Assembly (NCBI GenBank): GCA_035540935.1
Contig: DATLFS010000113.1
Span: forward strand, 1-14,651
From: DATLFS01 sp035540935
Lineage (GTDB): Bacteria; Actinomycetota; CADDZG01; WHSQ01
DNA: 14,651 nucleotides
Direction of reading: 5' to 3'
Position 1 is the first letter of the stretch, and every line of letters begins with the position of its first letter. The notes under the pieces are model-generated. The model searched no databases and had not been told where the DNA came from. It saw only the letters and a program-made list of their open reading frames with translations. Made by a program: the position numbers and the translations under genes. Positions 1 through 6,227 of this stretch are shown here, piece after piece.

Positions 1-693
1 CAGGTACCGGCAGCGCACGGTGCCCCCGGTCGTGTCCACCTCGATGCGCTCGCCGTCGTCCACCGAGAGGGCGCGCGTCTGCTGATGCACGGCTACGCCC
101 CTGTTGGCTAGGTCGCGCGCCAGGTGATCGACGTACCGGACCGGATGGAACTGCGCCTGGTTCGGAACTCGCAGCGCGCCCGACACCGCGAACGGCAGCT
201 CCGTCTCGGTGACGAATTTCGCGGGCAACCCGGCCTCCTCCGCGGCCCGCGTCTCCTCCTGCAGTTGCGACGCGTCCTCCGGCCCGGTCCCGTACACCAC
301 GTGAGCGGCGCGCCGGAAATCGCACTCGATCCCGTCGGTCTCGACCCAAGACGCGATCTGCTCGATCGCCTCCTGGTTGGCCGCGGCGTACGCGCTCGCG
401 GTCTCGGCCCCGTGCTTCTGGCGGAGCTCGCGGTAGACGATGCCTTGCGCGGCCGACAGCTTTGCGGTGCTGAACCCGGTGACGCCGCCGGCGACGCGCT
501 GCATGTCCATCACCGCGACCTCGACGCCGCGATCCGCCAGGAGCCGCGCGCAGGTGACGCCGACGATCCCGCCGCCGACGACCAGCACCTCGACGTCGAG
601 GTCCGACGTCAGAGGAGGAAACTCGCGGCCGGTGCTCGAGTCGAGCCAGTACGAGAGATGCGTCCCGTGGGCGGTCCTCTTCGTGTCCTCCAT
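1..693 (-). CDS. FAD-dependent oxidoreductase, DAO superfamily, YhfW-like (3' end outside window)
   Basis: The first 231 residues are visible; the reading frame is open to the window edge, so the C-terminus is missing. After a short leader containing THLSYWLDS and FPPL, the dinucleotide-binding motif VVGGGIVGVTCARLL lies near residues 38-52, followed by VAGGVTGFSTAKLSAAQG, which resembles the FAD-contacting stretch of glycine-oxidase-type flavoproteins. This leader and the GVTG.STAK motif are what I recall for Bacillus YhfW-type proteins, which usually end in a Rieske [2Fe-2S] domain; that part would lie beyond base 1. The substrate is unknown, probably an amine or amino acid oxidised by FAD in the cytoplasm. 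ATG at 693 is preceded by GAGAGGGG at a good distance. The gene starts 10 bases after the stop of the hotdog gene, so the two are probably co-transcribed. The family call is firm; the subfamily is less certain. Confidence 0.88.
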   Translation of the reverse strand, partial: MEDTKRTAHGTHLSYWLDSSTGREFPPLTSDLDVEVLVVGGGIVGVTCARLLADRGVEVAVMDMQRVAGGVTGFSTAKLSAAQGIVYRELRQKHGAETASAYAAANQEAIEQIASWVETDGIECDFRRAAHVVYGTGPEDASQLQEETRAAEEAGLPAKFVTETELPFAVSGALRVPNQAQFHPVRYVDHLARDLANRGVAVHQQTRALSVDDGERIEVDTTGGTVRCRYL

Positions 694-703
694 GACCCCT
701 CTC

Positions 704-1408
704 TCAGTCTTTGAGCGTGATCCAGGTCGCGACGGCTCCGGCCAACAGCCGCCCGTCGCCGGTGTAGATCGCCGACGCCGAGACGGTCTTCCTCCCCTCT
801 TCCCCGATCGGCCACGCCATCACCACGAGCGGCTCGCCGCAGGGGGCGCTTCCGACGATACGCCCGCCGATCCTGCCGAGGAGCGACCGGCGGGGCCCGT
901 AGGCGCGGACCCCGGCGAAGTAGGTGGGGCAGTCGAGCGCCGACCACAGGTAGATCGGGTCGACGTCGCCCTGGGCGTCGGCGAGCGAACGATCGGTGTT
1001 CCACGGCGCGGCGACCAAGTCGGTTCCCTCGACGCCGCCGGCGAAGATGCGCAGCCCGTCGCCCCGTGCCCGATCGGGCCCGCATACGAAGCACTCCATG
1101 AAGGTCTGTCCATCGAACCCGATATAGCCCCGCGCCGACTCTTCCGCGACCGCGAGGTCTACCGGATCGCGGACCGCTATCTCCGTCGCGCCCGCGGTTC
1201 CCTCGGCGACGAGGCGCGGACCGTCGGTCAGGGTGATCCGCCCCGTGTCGCGCCGGACCTCGAGCGGTGTCTCGAGCGGCGGGGGAAGGCGCAGCGTTAT
1301 CTCCGCGGCACCGCCGACGTGGGCCGCCACGGCCCCGGCCGCGTAACCACCGTTAGCGCTGTCGGGCGGTCCGCGGAAGCGCCGGTCGATCGAGACGAGG
1401 TCGCTCAT
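704..1408 (-). CDS. Hotdog-fold acyl-CoA thioesterase-like protein
   Basis: A 234-residue protein beginning MSDLVSIDRRFRGPPDSANGGY. The early SANGGY motif and the central ECFVCGP...GDGLRIFAG segment (about residues 106-126) recall actinobacterial proteins of the PaaI/4HBT thioesterase superfamily, with two hotdog halves flanking the CFVCG segment. A soluble enzyme acting on an acyl-CoA or similar thioester is the likely role, but I cannot point to a certified catalytic residue. An upstream TTG three codons earlier is possible; ATG at 1408 is preferred because a TATCTT box lies seven bases before it, as in leaderless actinobacterial transcripts. The gene is probably the first of a two-gene unit with the FAD oxidoreductase downstream and is divergent from the methyltransferase. 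Confidence 0.78.
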   Translation of the reverse strand: MSDLVSIDRRFRGPPDSANGGYAAGAVAAHVGGAAEITLRLPPPLETPLEVRRDTGRITLTDGPRLVAEGTAGATEIAVRDPVDLAVAEESARGYIGFDGQTFMECFVCGPDRARGDGLRIFAGGVEGTDLVAAPWNTDRSLADAQGDVDPIYLWSALDCPTYFAGVRAYGPRRSLLGRIGGRIVGSAPCGEPLVVMAWPIGEEGRKTVSASAIYTGDGRLLAGAVATWITLKD

Positions 1409-1421
1409 CCGCAGCAAGATA
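1409..1421 (-). promoter_or_regulatory. Putative -10 box of a leaderless promoter for the hotdog gene
   Basis: On the minus strand TATCTT (1421 down to 1416) is followed by seven bases and then the ATG at 1408, so transcription would start at or next to the start codon. No Shine-Dalgarno sequence is visible for this gene, consistent with a leaderless mRNA. No convincing -35 hexamer is seen. Confidence 0.4.
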
Positions 1422-1454
1422 ACGTCGCGGCGACGACGGCTATCGGACGGAGGG

Positions 1455-2264
1455 ATGGTGACGAGCAGAGACGAGCGGGAGGCGAAGGAGGAGTTCTCCC
1501 TCCGCTATGCGACCGAGCGCGGGGACATCATGGATCTGATCGAGCAGCGCGTGATCGGCGACGTATGGGGGGCGAATGGGTTCACGACGAGGGCGCAGGC
1601 GGACGATCTCGCCGGCCACTTGAGACTCGCGCCGGGCGGTTCACTCCTCGACATCGGCTCGGGACGCGGCTGGCCGGGCCTCTATCTCGCCCACAAGACC
1701 GGGTGCTCGGTCACGCTCGTCGATCTTCCGGCAGAGGGCCTGACGCTCGCGATCGAGCGGGCGCGGCATGAGGGGGTGGCCGCGCGGGCGGTGGTCGGCT
1801 CCGGCTCGCGGCTTCCTTTCCGGGACGACGCGTTCGACGCGATCGTCCACACAGACGTCCTCTGTTGACTGCGCCCCAAGCTCTCCGTGCTGAGAGCCTG
1901 CAGAAGGATGCTGAAGCCCGACGGACGGATGGCCTTCTACACGATCACCCCGGCGCCCGGCCTCTCCAAGAAGGAGCATCGGCGCGCCGTCCGGCTCGGT
2001 CCGCGGGCGGCTGCCGTTTCGCGGCCGCTCGACGAGCTGATGGAGGCGGCGCGGTTCCGTGAGGTCGAGACGGTCGACGTGACGCATGCATTCGGCGACG
2101 TGGCCAGGGCGTGGGACCGTGAGTTCAACGACCACGAGGCCTCGCTTCGGGAGGTCCTCGGCGACGAACTGGAGGAGCGCCGGGCCGACCGCCGCGGCAT
2201 GATCGCCGCCATCGAAGAAGGTCTTCTGCGGCGCCTGCTGGTGACCGGAACCGCCCCCGACTGA
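1455..2264 (+). CDS. Class I SAM-dependent methyltransferase with in-frame UGA; candidate selenoprotein (Sec138)
   Basis: Read through one TGA (1866-1868), this is a single 269-residue methyltransferase. Motif I LLDIGSGRG is at residues 64-72, the acidic ribose-binding residue D90 in TLVDLP, the adenine-loop GSGSRLPF at 115-122, and strand beta-4 FDAIVHTDVLC at 127-137. The TGA is codon 138, and the same frame continues with LRPKLSVLRACRRMLKPDGRMAFYTI, the helix and strand that normally follow beta-4. Both halves are in one frame, so an indel is excluded. From memory, relatives read DVLCC here, making TGA replace Cys. A SECIS-like hairpin follows (see 1869-1903). The substrate is unknown. GGAGGG directly abuts ATG 1455; GTG 1458 is an alternative start. 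Alternatives are a nonsense mutation in a decaying gene or a base error (TGC or TGG read as TGA). Methyltransferase identity is firm; selenocysteine insertion is inference. Confidence 0.72.
1869..1903 (+). promoter_or_regulatory. Putative bacterial SECIS element downstream of in-frame UGA
   Basis: Immediately after the UGA, CTGC (1869-1872) can pair with GCAG (1900-1903). Inside this, GCTCTC (1880-1885) pairs perfectly with GAGAGC (1892-1897) around the six-base loop CGTGCT (1886-1891). The upper stem begins 11 bases after the UGA and the loop 17 bases after it, with G and U at loop positions 2 and 3. In E. coli fdhF the minimal SECIS upper stem-loop also begins 11 bases after a UGA followed by C and has a six-base loop containing GU. 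Unlike fdhF there is no bulged U. The right arm uses an AGA arginine codon, uncommon in such GC-rich DNA. Short stems do arise by chance, so this is support, not proof. Confidence 0.5.
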
Positions 2265-2293
2265 GTCGGGAATGCAAACCCGCCGGCGCAGGT

Positions 2294-2299
2294 TAGAGT
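2294..2299 (+). promoter_or_regulatory. Possible -10 box for the cold-shock gene
   Basis: TAGAGT fits TANNNT and lies in the 118-base gap before the cold-shock gene, which would give an untranslated leader of about 75 bases, usual for cspA-type mRNAs. No good -35 hexamer is seen, so this is a weak call. Confidence 0.25.
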
Positions 2300-2382
2300 G
2301 AATGCAACAAGTGCGTGAACGGAATTTGGTCGGCCCTGCCTCCCAAAGCTCGTTCCTGAGCAAGTGCAAGGAGGTGTAGGCA

Positions 2383-2589
2383 GTGGCAACCGGTACAGTC
2401 AAGTGGTTCAACGAAGCCAAGGGATTTGGCTTCATCACCCCGGAGGATGGCGCGAAGGATCTCTTCGTTCATTTTTCCAACATCTCGGTTGAGGGGTACA
2501 AGACCCTTCAAGAGGGAGCACGGGTGGAGTTCGAGGCTCGTCAGGGACAGAAGGGTCCCGAGGCGGTCAACGTGACTCCCATCTCGTAA
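2383..2589 (+). CDS. Cold-shock domain protein, CspA family
   Basis: A 68-residue protein, almost entirely one cold-shock domain, with the RNA-binding motifs KWFNEAKGFGFI (RNP1, about residues 7-18) and LFVHFS (RNP2, about 27-32). It should be a cytoplasmic single-stranded nucleic acid chaperone that melts mRNA structure. Its length is normal for the family. The start is GTG at 2383, set by a near-perfect Shine-Dalgarno AAGGAGGTG (2368-2376) at good spacing, the strongest ribosome site in the window, which suggests high expression. It is probably monocistronic, with its own leader and a strong terminator just downstream. The specific paralogue name cannot be assigned. Confidence 0.97.
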   Translation: MATGTVKWFNEAKGFGFITPEDGAKDLFVHFSNISVEGYKTLQEGARVEFEARQGQKGPEAVNVTPIS

Positions 2590-2604
2590 CGATCGCTTCA
2601 CACT

Positions 2605-2634
2605 GAAAGAGGAGGCCTCCGGGCCTCCTCTTTC
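2605..2634. terminator. Bidirectional rho-independent-like terminator
   Basis: A perfect 13-bp inverted repeat, GAAAGAGGAGGCC (2605-2617) and GGCCTCCTCTTTC (2622-2634), with a TCCG loop, sits 15 bases after the cold-shock stop codon. T-rich sequence follows on the plus strand, and the stem's own A-rich base supplies T residues on the minus strand. It lies between two convergent genes and can end transcripts from both. Confidence 0.88.
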
Positions 2635-2660
2635 TCGTCTGCGCTGATCTCGTGAACGGT

Positions 2661-2867
2661 TTAGGCGCCGCGCTCGCCCGTGATCTCCTCGTCCGGACGA
2701 TCGTCGGAATCCTGGGCGAGGTACGCGGCGCGACGCTTGTCTTCGCCCTCGACGCCGTAAACCGCTTCCGCCTCGTCCATCTTCTCGTCGAGCGTCTCGG
2801 CGTCGACCTTCTCGGTGACCTCTTTCCCGGATTCGTCCCGGTACTTGATCTCTTTCTCGTCGGGCAT
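2661..2867 (-). CDS. Small acidic hypothetical protein
   Basis: A 68-residue, very hydrophilic protein rich in Glu, Asp and Lys, starting MPDEKEIKYRDESGKEV and ending DEEITGERGA. It has no cysteine, signal peptide or membrane segment and looks largely disordered or helical. I do not recognise the family. ATG 2867 has a good ribosome site (GAGGAG, seven bases upstream), and the gene ends at the shared terminator with the cold-shock gene, which together argue that it is real although short. It is transcribed divergently from the alpha/beta hydrolase across a 102-base gap. A stress-related small protein is a guess from its company only. Confidence 0.68.
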   Translation of the reverse strand: MPDEKEIKYRDESGKEVTEKVDAETLDEKMDEAEAVYGVEGEDKRRAAYLAQDSDDRPDEEITGERGA

Positions 2868-2969
2868 GACGTTCTCCTCGTTCGGCGGACGTCCGCCTTC
2901 GGCTTACCCGCAGCAGGGCGAGGGAAACGAGCCCGCATCGCCTCCGAAGTCTCGGGAAGGGTCTTCCTC

Positions 2970-3809
2970 ATGACCATCTCGACCTTCGACCGCGGCTCCC
3001 TACGTTTCGAGGTCTGGAAAGAGGGACTCGACGACGGCGCGCCCGTGATCCTCCTGCACGGATTCCCCCAGGACGCGTTCGCATGGGACGAGATCGTTCC
3101 GCGGCTCGTCCAACGTGGCTTCCGCACCTTCGCTCCGTTCCAGCGCGGTTACTCCGCCCGCGCGCGACCGCCCAGCGCCGCCGCGTACGTCTTCGACGAG
3201 CTCCGACGCGACGTGCTGGCGCTTGCGGATCACGAGGGGCTCGAACGCTTCCACCTCGTCGGGCACGACTGGGGCGCGGTCGTCGCGTGGGTGGTGGCCG
3301 GCGCGGATCCGGAGCGCGTGCTGACTCTCACGTCGTTGTCGATCCCGCATCCCGAGGCGTACCGGCGCGCCGTTACAACCTCGTTGCAGGCGCTCCGCTC
3401 GACCTATATCGGATTCTTCGCGCTGCCGGGAGTCGCCGAGAGAGTGCTCGGAGCGCGCGGCGGGCGGCTGCTCCGGAGCCTCTTGAACGGAGTGGGAGTC
3501 CCCGATCGGCACGCGGAGCGCTACGCAGAGCGGCTCGGCTCACCCGAAGCGATGCGCACCGCGCTCAACTGGTACCGCGCCCTCTTCACAAGTCAGGCTC
3601 GCTGGACGGCTCGGCCCGCGGAGGTGCCGGTCCTCGTGGTGCGGGGCGATCGGGATCCGTCGGTGGACCCCAAAGCGTTCGAGCTGACCGCCGGCCTGGT
3701 ACGCGCTCCGTACCGCCTCGAGGTGATCCACGGCGCCGGACATTGGCTCCCCGAGCGGCACGCGGCCGCCGTCGGCGAGCTCCTGCTGGAGCACCTCGGC
3801 GCGCCGTGA
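2970..3809 (+). CDS. Alpha/beta hydrolase, epoxide hydrolase-like
   Basis: A 279-residue alpha/beta-hydrolase. HGFP (residues 30-33) supplies the oxyanion region; the nucleophile elbow VGHDWGA places Asp100 as nucleophile, which marks the epoxide hydrolase/haloalkane dehalogenase branch rather than serine esterases. The probable acid is Asp229 in RGDRDPSVD and the base His258 in GAGHW. Tyr146 (STYIGFF) and Tyr202 (NWYRALF) in the cap match the two tyrosines that activate the epoxide ring, favouring epoxide hydrolase over dehalogenase. It probably hydrolyses epoxides to diols in the cytosol; the natural substrate is unknown. ATG 2970 was chosen because similarity begins there and GGGAAGG lies nine bases upstream; a much longer upstream frame has no support and covers the small acidic gene. 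It ends four bases before the convergent cNMP-domain gene. Confidence 0.9.
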   Translation: MTISTFDRGSLRFEVWKEGLDDGAPVILLHGFPQDAFAWDEIVPRLVQRGFRTFAPFQRGYSARARPPSAAAYVFDELRRDVLALADHEGLERFHLVGHDWGAVVAWVVAGADPERVLTLTSLSIPHPEAYRRAVTTSLQALRSTYIGFFALPGVAERVLGARGGRLLRSLLNGVGVPDRHAERYAERLGSPEAMRTALNWYRALFTSQARWTARPAEVPVLVVRGDRDPSVDPKAFELTAGLVRAPYRLEVIHGAGHWLPERHAAAVGELLLEHLGAP

Positions 3810-3813
3810 GTGT

Positions 3814-4230
3814 CTAGCGTCGCACCGACTGCGCCAGGCGGCGCGCCAGCACCCGGAGCATCGCGAGGGCTATCTTCGGCTGTGACTCCAGGAGCGTTTC
3901 GAAGTCGTCGCGCCTGATGGCGAGTCCGTGAACCTCTTCGGCGGCGAGGACGCGCCCCGTGTGAACGGCGTTCTCGTCGAGCAGCGCGAGTTCGCCGACG
4001 AACTCACCCGCGCCCACCTCGACGGGACCCGACGGCAGCTCGACCGTCACCCGCCCGCGCTCGATGACGAACATGCCCTCACCCGCCTGGTTGGGTTGGA
4101 TCAAAACGTGGCCGCGATGGACCTCGAATGGAGTCGCGACCTCGAGGATCCTGCCGAGCGCGTCGTCGTCGAGGTCGCCGAACAAGGGGATCGACCGCAG
4201 CGGAGAGAGCCGGTCGTCACCGTCCGACAT
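3814..4230 (-). CDS. Single-domain cyclic nucleotide-binding-like protein
   Basis: A 138-residue protein that is nearly all one Crp/PKA-type beta-barrel: PLFGDLDDDALGRILEVA at the start, GEGMFVIERGRVTVEL in the middle, and the phosphate-binding-cassette region GEFVGELALLDENAVHTGRV. There is no DNA-binding helix-turn-helix, so it is not a Crp transcription factor. The Glu of GEL is kept, but the Arg that holds the cyclic phosphate in the usual PR.A motif is not at its place, so binding of cAMP or cGMP is uncertain. ATG 4230 is preceded by GAGGAGG; upstream extension of the frame lacks domain similarity. It is divergent from a similar protein at 4330. A regulatory or adaptor role is inferred. 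Confidence 0.85.
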   Translation of the reverse strand: MSDGDDRLSPLRSIPLFGDLDDDALGRILEVATPFEVHRGHVLIQPNQAGEGMFVIERGRVTVELPSGPVEVGAGEFVGELALLDENAVHTGRVLAAEEVHGLAIRRDDFETLLESQPKIALAMLRVLARRLAQSVRR

Positions 4231-4329
4231 GGGCCGTCCTCCTCGGGTCGCGCGTGGCCGCGATGGGTGCTTCGCCGGTAGGCTGTCACAGTAGCAGAGC
4301 GGGCAGACGTAACGACGCGGGAGGAGCGC

Positions 4330-4749
4330 GTGACGGGGGTCGACCTTGCCGACACGTTCGCGGGCTTTGCCTTGTTCGCCGACCTTCCCCGTCACCGCCT
4401 CGAGGCGCTGGCCCACACCTTCGAGGAGGAATGGTTCGCGGCGGGGCAGCGCGTCGTGCGTCAGGGCTTCGGGGGTGCGGGGTTCTACGTGATCCTCGAG
4501 GGTGAAGCCGTCGTGTCGGTCGACGGGCGCGAGCGGGCGCGCCTCGGTCGGGGGGACTTCTTCGGCGAGCTGTCGGTCCTGCTTGAGGAACCGCCTGCTG
4601 CGGACGTCACGGCTGCGAGCGCCCTACGCTGCGCCACGCTTGCCGGGCCGCACCTACAAGACGTGCTCCTCGACTACCCGTCGATCTCCTTGCGGATGCT
4701 CCAGGCGGAGCTGAGGCGGCTGCGCGCGTCGAACCAGTGGCAGGCGTGA
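4330..4749 (+). CDS. Single-domain cyclic nucleotide-binding-like protein (second)
   Basis: A 139-residue protein with the same architecture as its divergent neighbour: ALFADLPRHRLEALAHTFEE, then GGAGFYVILEGEAVVSV, then the cassette GDFFGELSVLLEEPPAADV, and a C-terminal helix. No helix-turn-helix follows. In the cassette the canonical EPR.A reads EPPAA, so the phosphate-binding Arg is replaced by Pro. GTG 4330 was chosen on the ribosome site GGAGGAG just upstream. The stop overlaps the start region of the flavoprotein gene that follows, so the two should be co-translated, and this small domain may regulate or dock on that enzyme (inference). Paralogy with 3814-4230 is likely, but the sequences are well diverged. 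Confidence 0.86.
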   Translation: MTGVDLADTFAGFALFADLPRHRLEALAHTFEEEWFAAGQRVVRQGFGGAGFYVILEGEAVVSVDGRERARLGRGDFFGELSVLLEEPPAADVTAASALRCATLAGPHLQDVLLDYPSISLRMLQAELRRLRASNQWQA

Positions 4750-6227
4750 AGCCCCACCCACCGGGGTCCTATCCGGTGGTCGTGGTGGGGAGCGGCCCCG
4801 GAGGGGTGCAGGTCGCTTACTGGCTGCGCCGGATGGGCATCGGCTACGCGCATCTGTCGGCCGACGAGCGCCCGGGGGGCATGTTCCAGCGCTTCCCCGT
4901 CTACCAACGGCTCATCTCATGGACGAAGCCGTACGCGCTGGAAGAGCGCGGGACGGAAGCCTACGAACGCTACGACTGGAACAGCTTGATCGCGGAGGAG
5001 CCAGAGCACCGCGCGCTCGTTGCGGGATTGATGGACGGGTCTTCGTATTTCCCGGCTCGCTCAGAGATGGAGGCGGGGATCGTATCGTTCGTCCAGAAGA
5101 CGAGCCTGCCCCTCCGCTACGGCTGCCGTCTCACGGGGACTCGCCGCGACGACGGCGACATCGTGCTCGAGACGAGTGACGGCGACTACAAGTGCCGGAT
5201 CGCGATCTTCGCCATCGGCGCGACCCAGCCGTGGAAGCCGGCGATCCCGGGCTTCGAAGATGTCCCTCACTACGTCGAAGCCCGACCCGCGCGCGAGTAC
5301 GCGGGGAAGCGGGTCGTCATCATCGGCAAGCGCAACTCAGGATTCGAGCTCGCCGACGGGTTGCTTCCGTGGGCGCGACAGATCCTCCTCGCGTCGCCGC
5401 GTCCGGCGACGCTGTCGGTGACCGAGCGTTCGCTCGTGGGCGCCCGGGCGCGCTACGCGCAGCCTTACGAGGACCATGTGCTGGCCGGTGGCAACGTCGT
5501 GCTCGACGTCGCGATCGAGAGGGTCGAGCGCGGCGACGGCGGCTATCGCGTGCACGCCCGCGGGACCACGCACGGCGGGAACCTGGTCCTCGACGCCGAC
5601 GAGGTCATCGCGGCAACGGGGTTCCAGGCACCCTTCAGCGTGCTCTCCGGATGCGAGGTCGCCACCTTCAACCAGGGGCGGCTCCCGGCGCAGACGCCCT
5701 ACTGGGAGAGCCCCTCGGCGCCGAACATCTTCTTCGCGGGATCGATCACCCAGGGGTTCGGCGGGCTCAAGAAGTACGGCATCCCCGGGAACTCCGCCGC
5801 GGTCCACGGCTTCCGCTACAACGCCGGCGTCATGTGCCGTTACATCGCGCGGGAGCGGCTCGGGATGCCGGCGGACGATCAAGAGATCGCTCCCGCTGCG
5901 GTCGTCGACAACCTCTTGCGCTGGGTGACGAAAGCGCCGGAGCTGTGGCATCAACCGTCTTACCTGTGTCGCGTGATCGAACGCCGCGGGGCCTCGCTCG
6001 TGCTCGGCGGATGTGAGCCCCTGGCGGCGTTCGTCGATGCTCCGGGTGACGACGCGGTCGCGATCACGATCGAGAACAACGGAAAGGGCGACCTGTACCC
6101 GGCGGTGTATGTGCGGAGAGACGGACGCGTGACGGAGCACGTCCTCGATCCGGCGCCGTTCCACGACTTCGAGACGCCCGAGCATCGGGCGCAGCTCGGG
6201 ACGCTCGTACGACCGCTCCTTCCTTAG
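4737..6227 (+). CDS. Flavin-containing monooxygenase-like NAD(P)/FAD oxidoreductase
   Basis: Up to 496 residues with the two-Rossmann layout of flavin monooxygenases: FAD motif VVVVGSGPGGVQVAYWL (GSGPGG at 18-23), the second dinucleotide motif GKRNSG (197-202), ATGF (293-296), and PNIFFAGSITQGFGG near residues 330-345. The Baeyer-Villiger fingerprint F.G...H...W is not seen, so it is not a classical BVMO. About 120 C-terminal residues form a further domain that I do not recognise. It probably uses NADPH and oxygen to oxidise a small molecule, or acts as a related reductase. GTG 4737 and GTG 4746 are both possible starts; the latter gives a GTGA overlap with the cNMP-domain gene's stop. Its stop (6225-6227) overlaps that of the convergent cyclase gene. 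Confidence 0.88.
   Translation: MAGVKPHPPGSYPVVVVGSGPGGVQVAYWLRRMGIGYAHLSADERPGGMFQRFPVYQRLISWTKPYALEERGTEAYERYDWNSLIAEEPEHRALVAGLMDGSSYFPARSEMEAGIVSFVQKTSLPLRYGCRLTGTRRDDGDIVLETSDGDYKCRIAIFAIGATQPWKPAIPGFEDVPHYVEARPAREYAGKRVVIIGKRNSGFELADGLLPWARQILLASPRPATLSVTERSLVGARARYAQPYEDHVLAGGNVVLDVAIERVERGDGGYRVHARGTTHGGNLVLDADEVIAATGFQAPFSVLSGCEVATFNQGRLPAQTPYWESPSAPNIFFAGSITQGFGGLKKYGIPGNSAAVHGFRYNAGVMCRYIARERLGMPADDQEIAPAAVVDNLLRWVTKAPELWHQPSYLCRVIERRGASLVLGGCEPLAAFVDAPGDDAVAITIENNGKGDLYPAVYVRRDGRVTEHVLDPAPFHDFETPEHRAQLGTLVRPLLP

Noticed and set aside
440..1771. A 443-codon plus-strand open frame opposite the FAD oxidoreductase and hotdog genes
   Set aside because: Arg/Pro/Gly-rich translation without recognisable motifs; it is the antisense shadow of two well-supported minus-strand genes and overlaps the methyltransferase start.
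1866..1868. Frameshift as the cause of the broken methyltransferase
   Set aside because: Both halves lie in the same frame with no missing motif between them, so only a single codon change or recoding explains the stop.
1641..2438. A 265-codon minus-strand open frame opposite the methyltransferase and cold-shock genes
   Set aside because: It covers the cold-shock gene start and ribosome site, has low-complexity composition, and the plus strand carries clear methyltransferase motifs.
2652..2969. Extended start for the alpha/beta hydrolase at 2652
   Set aside because: It would overlap the minus-strand small gene, and family similarity begins at MTISTFDRGSLRFEV from ATG 2970.
4281..4296. CRP-like half site (TGTGA on the minus strand) between the two cNMP-domain genes
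   Set aside because: Only one half of the TGTGA-N6-TCACA palindrome is present and no full-length CRP-type regulator is encoded in the window.
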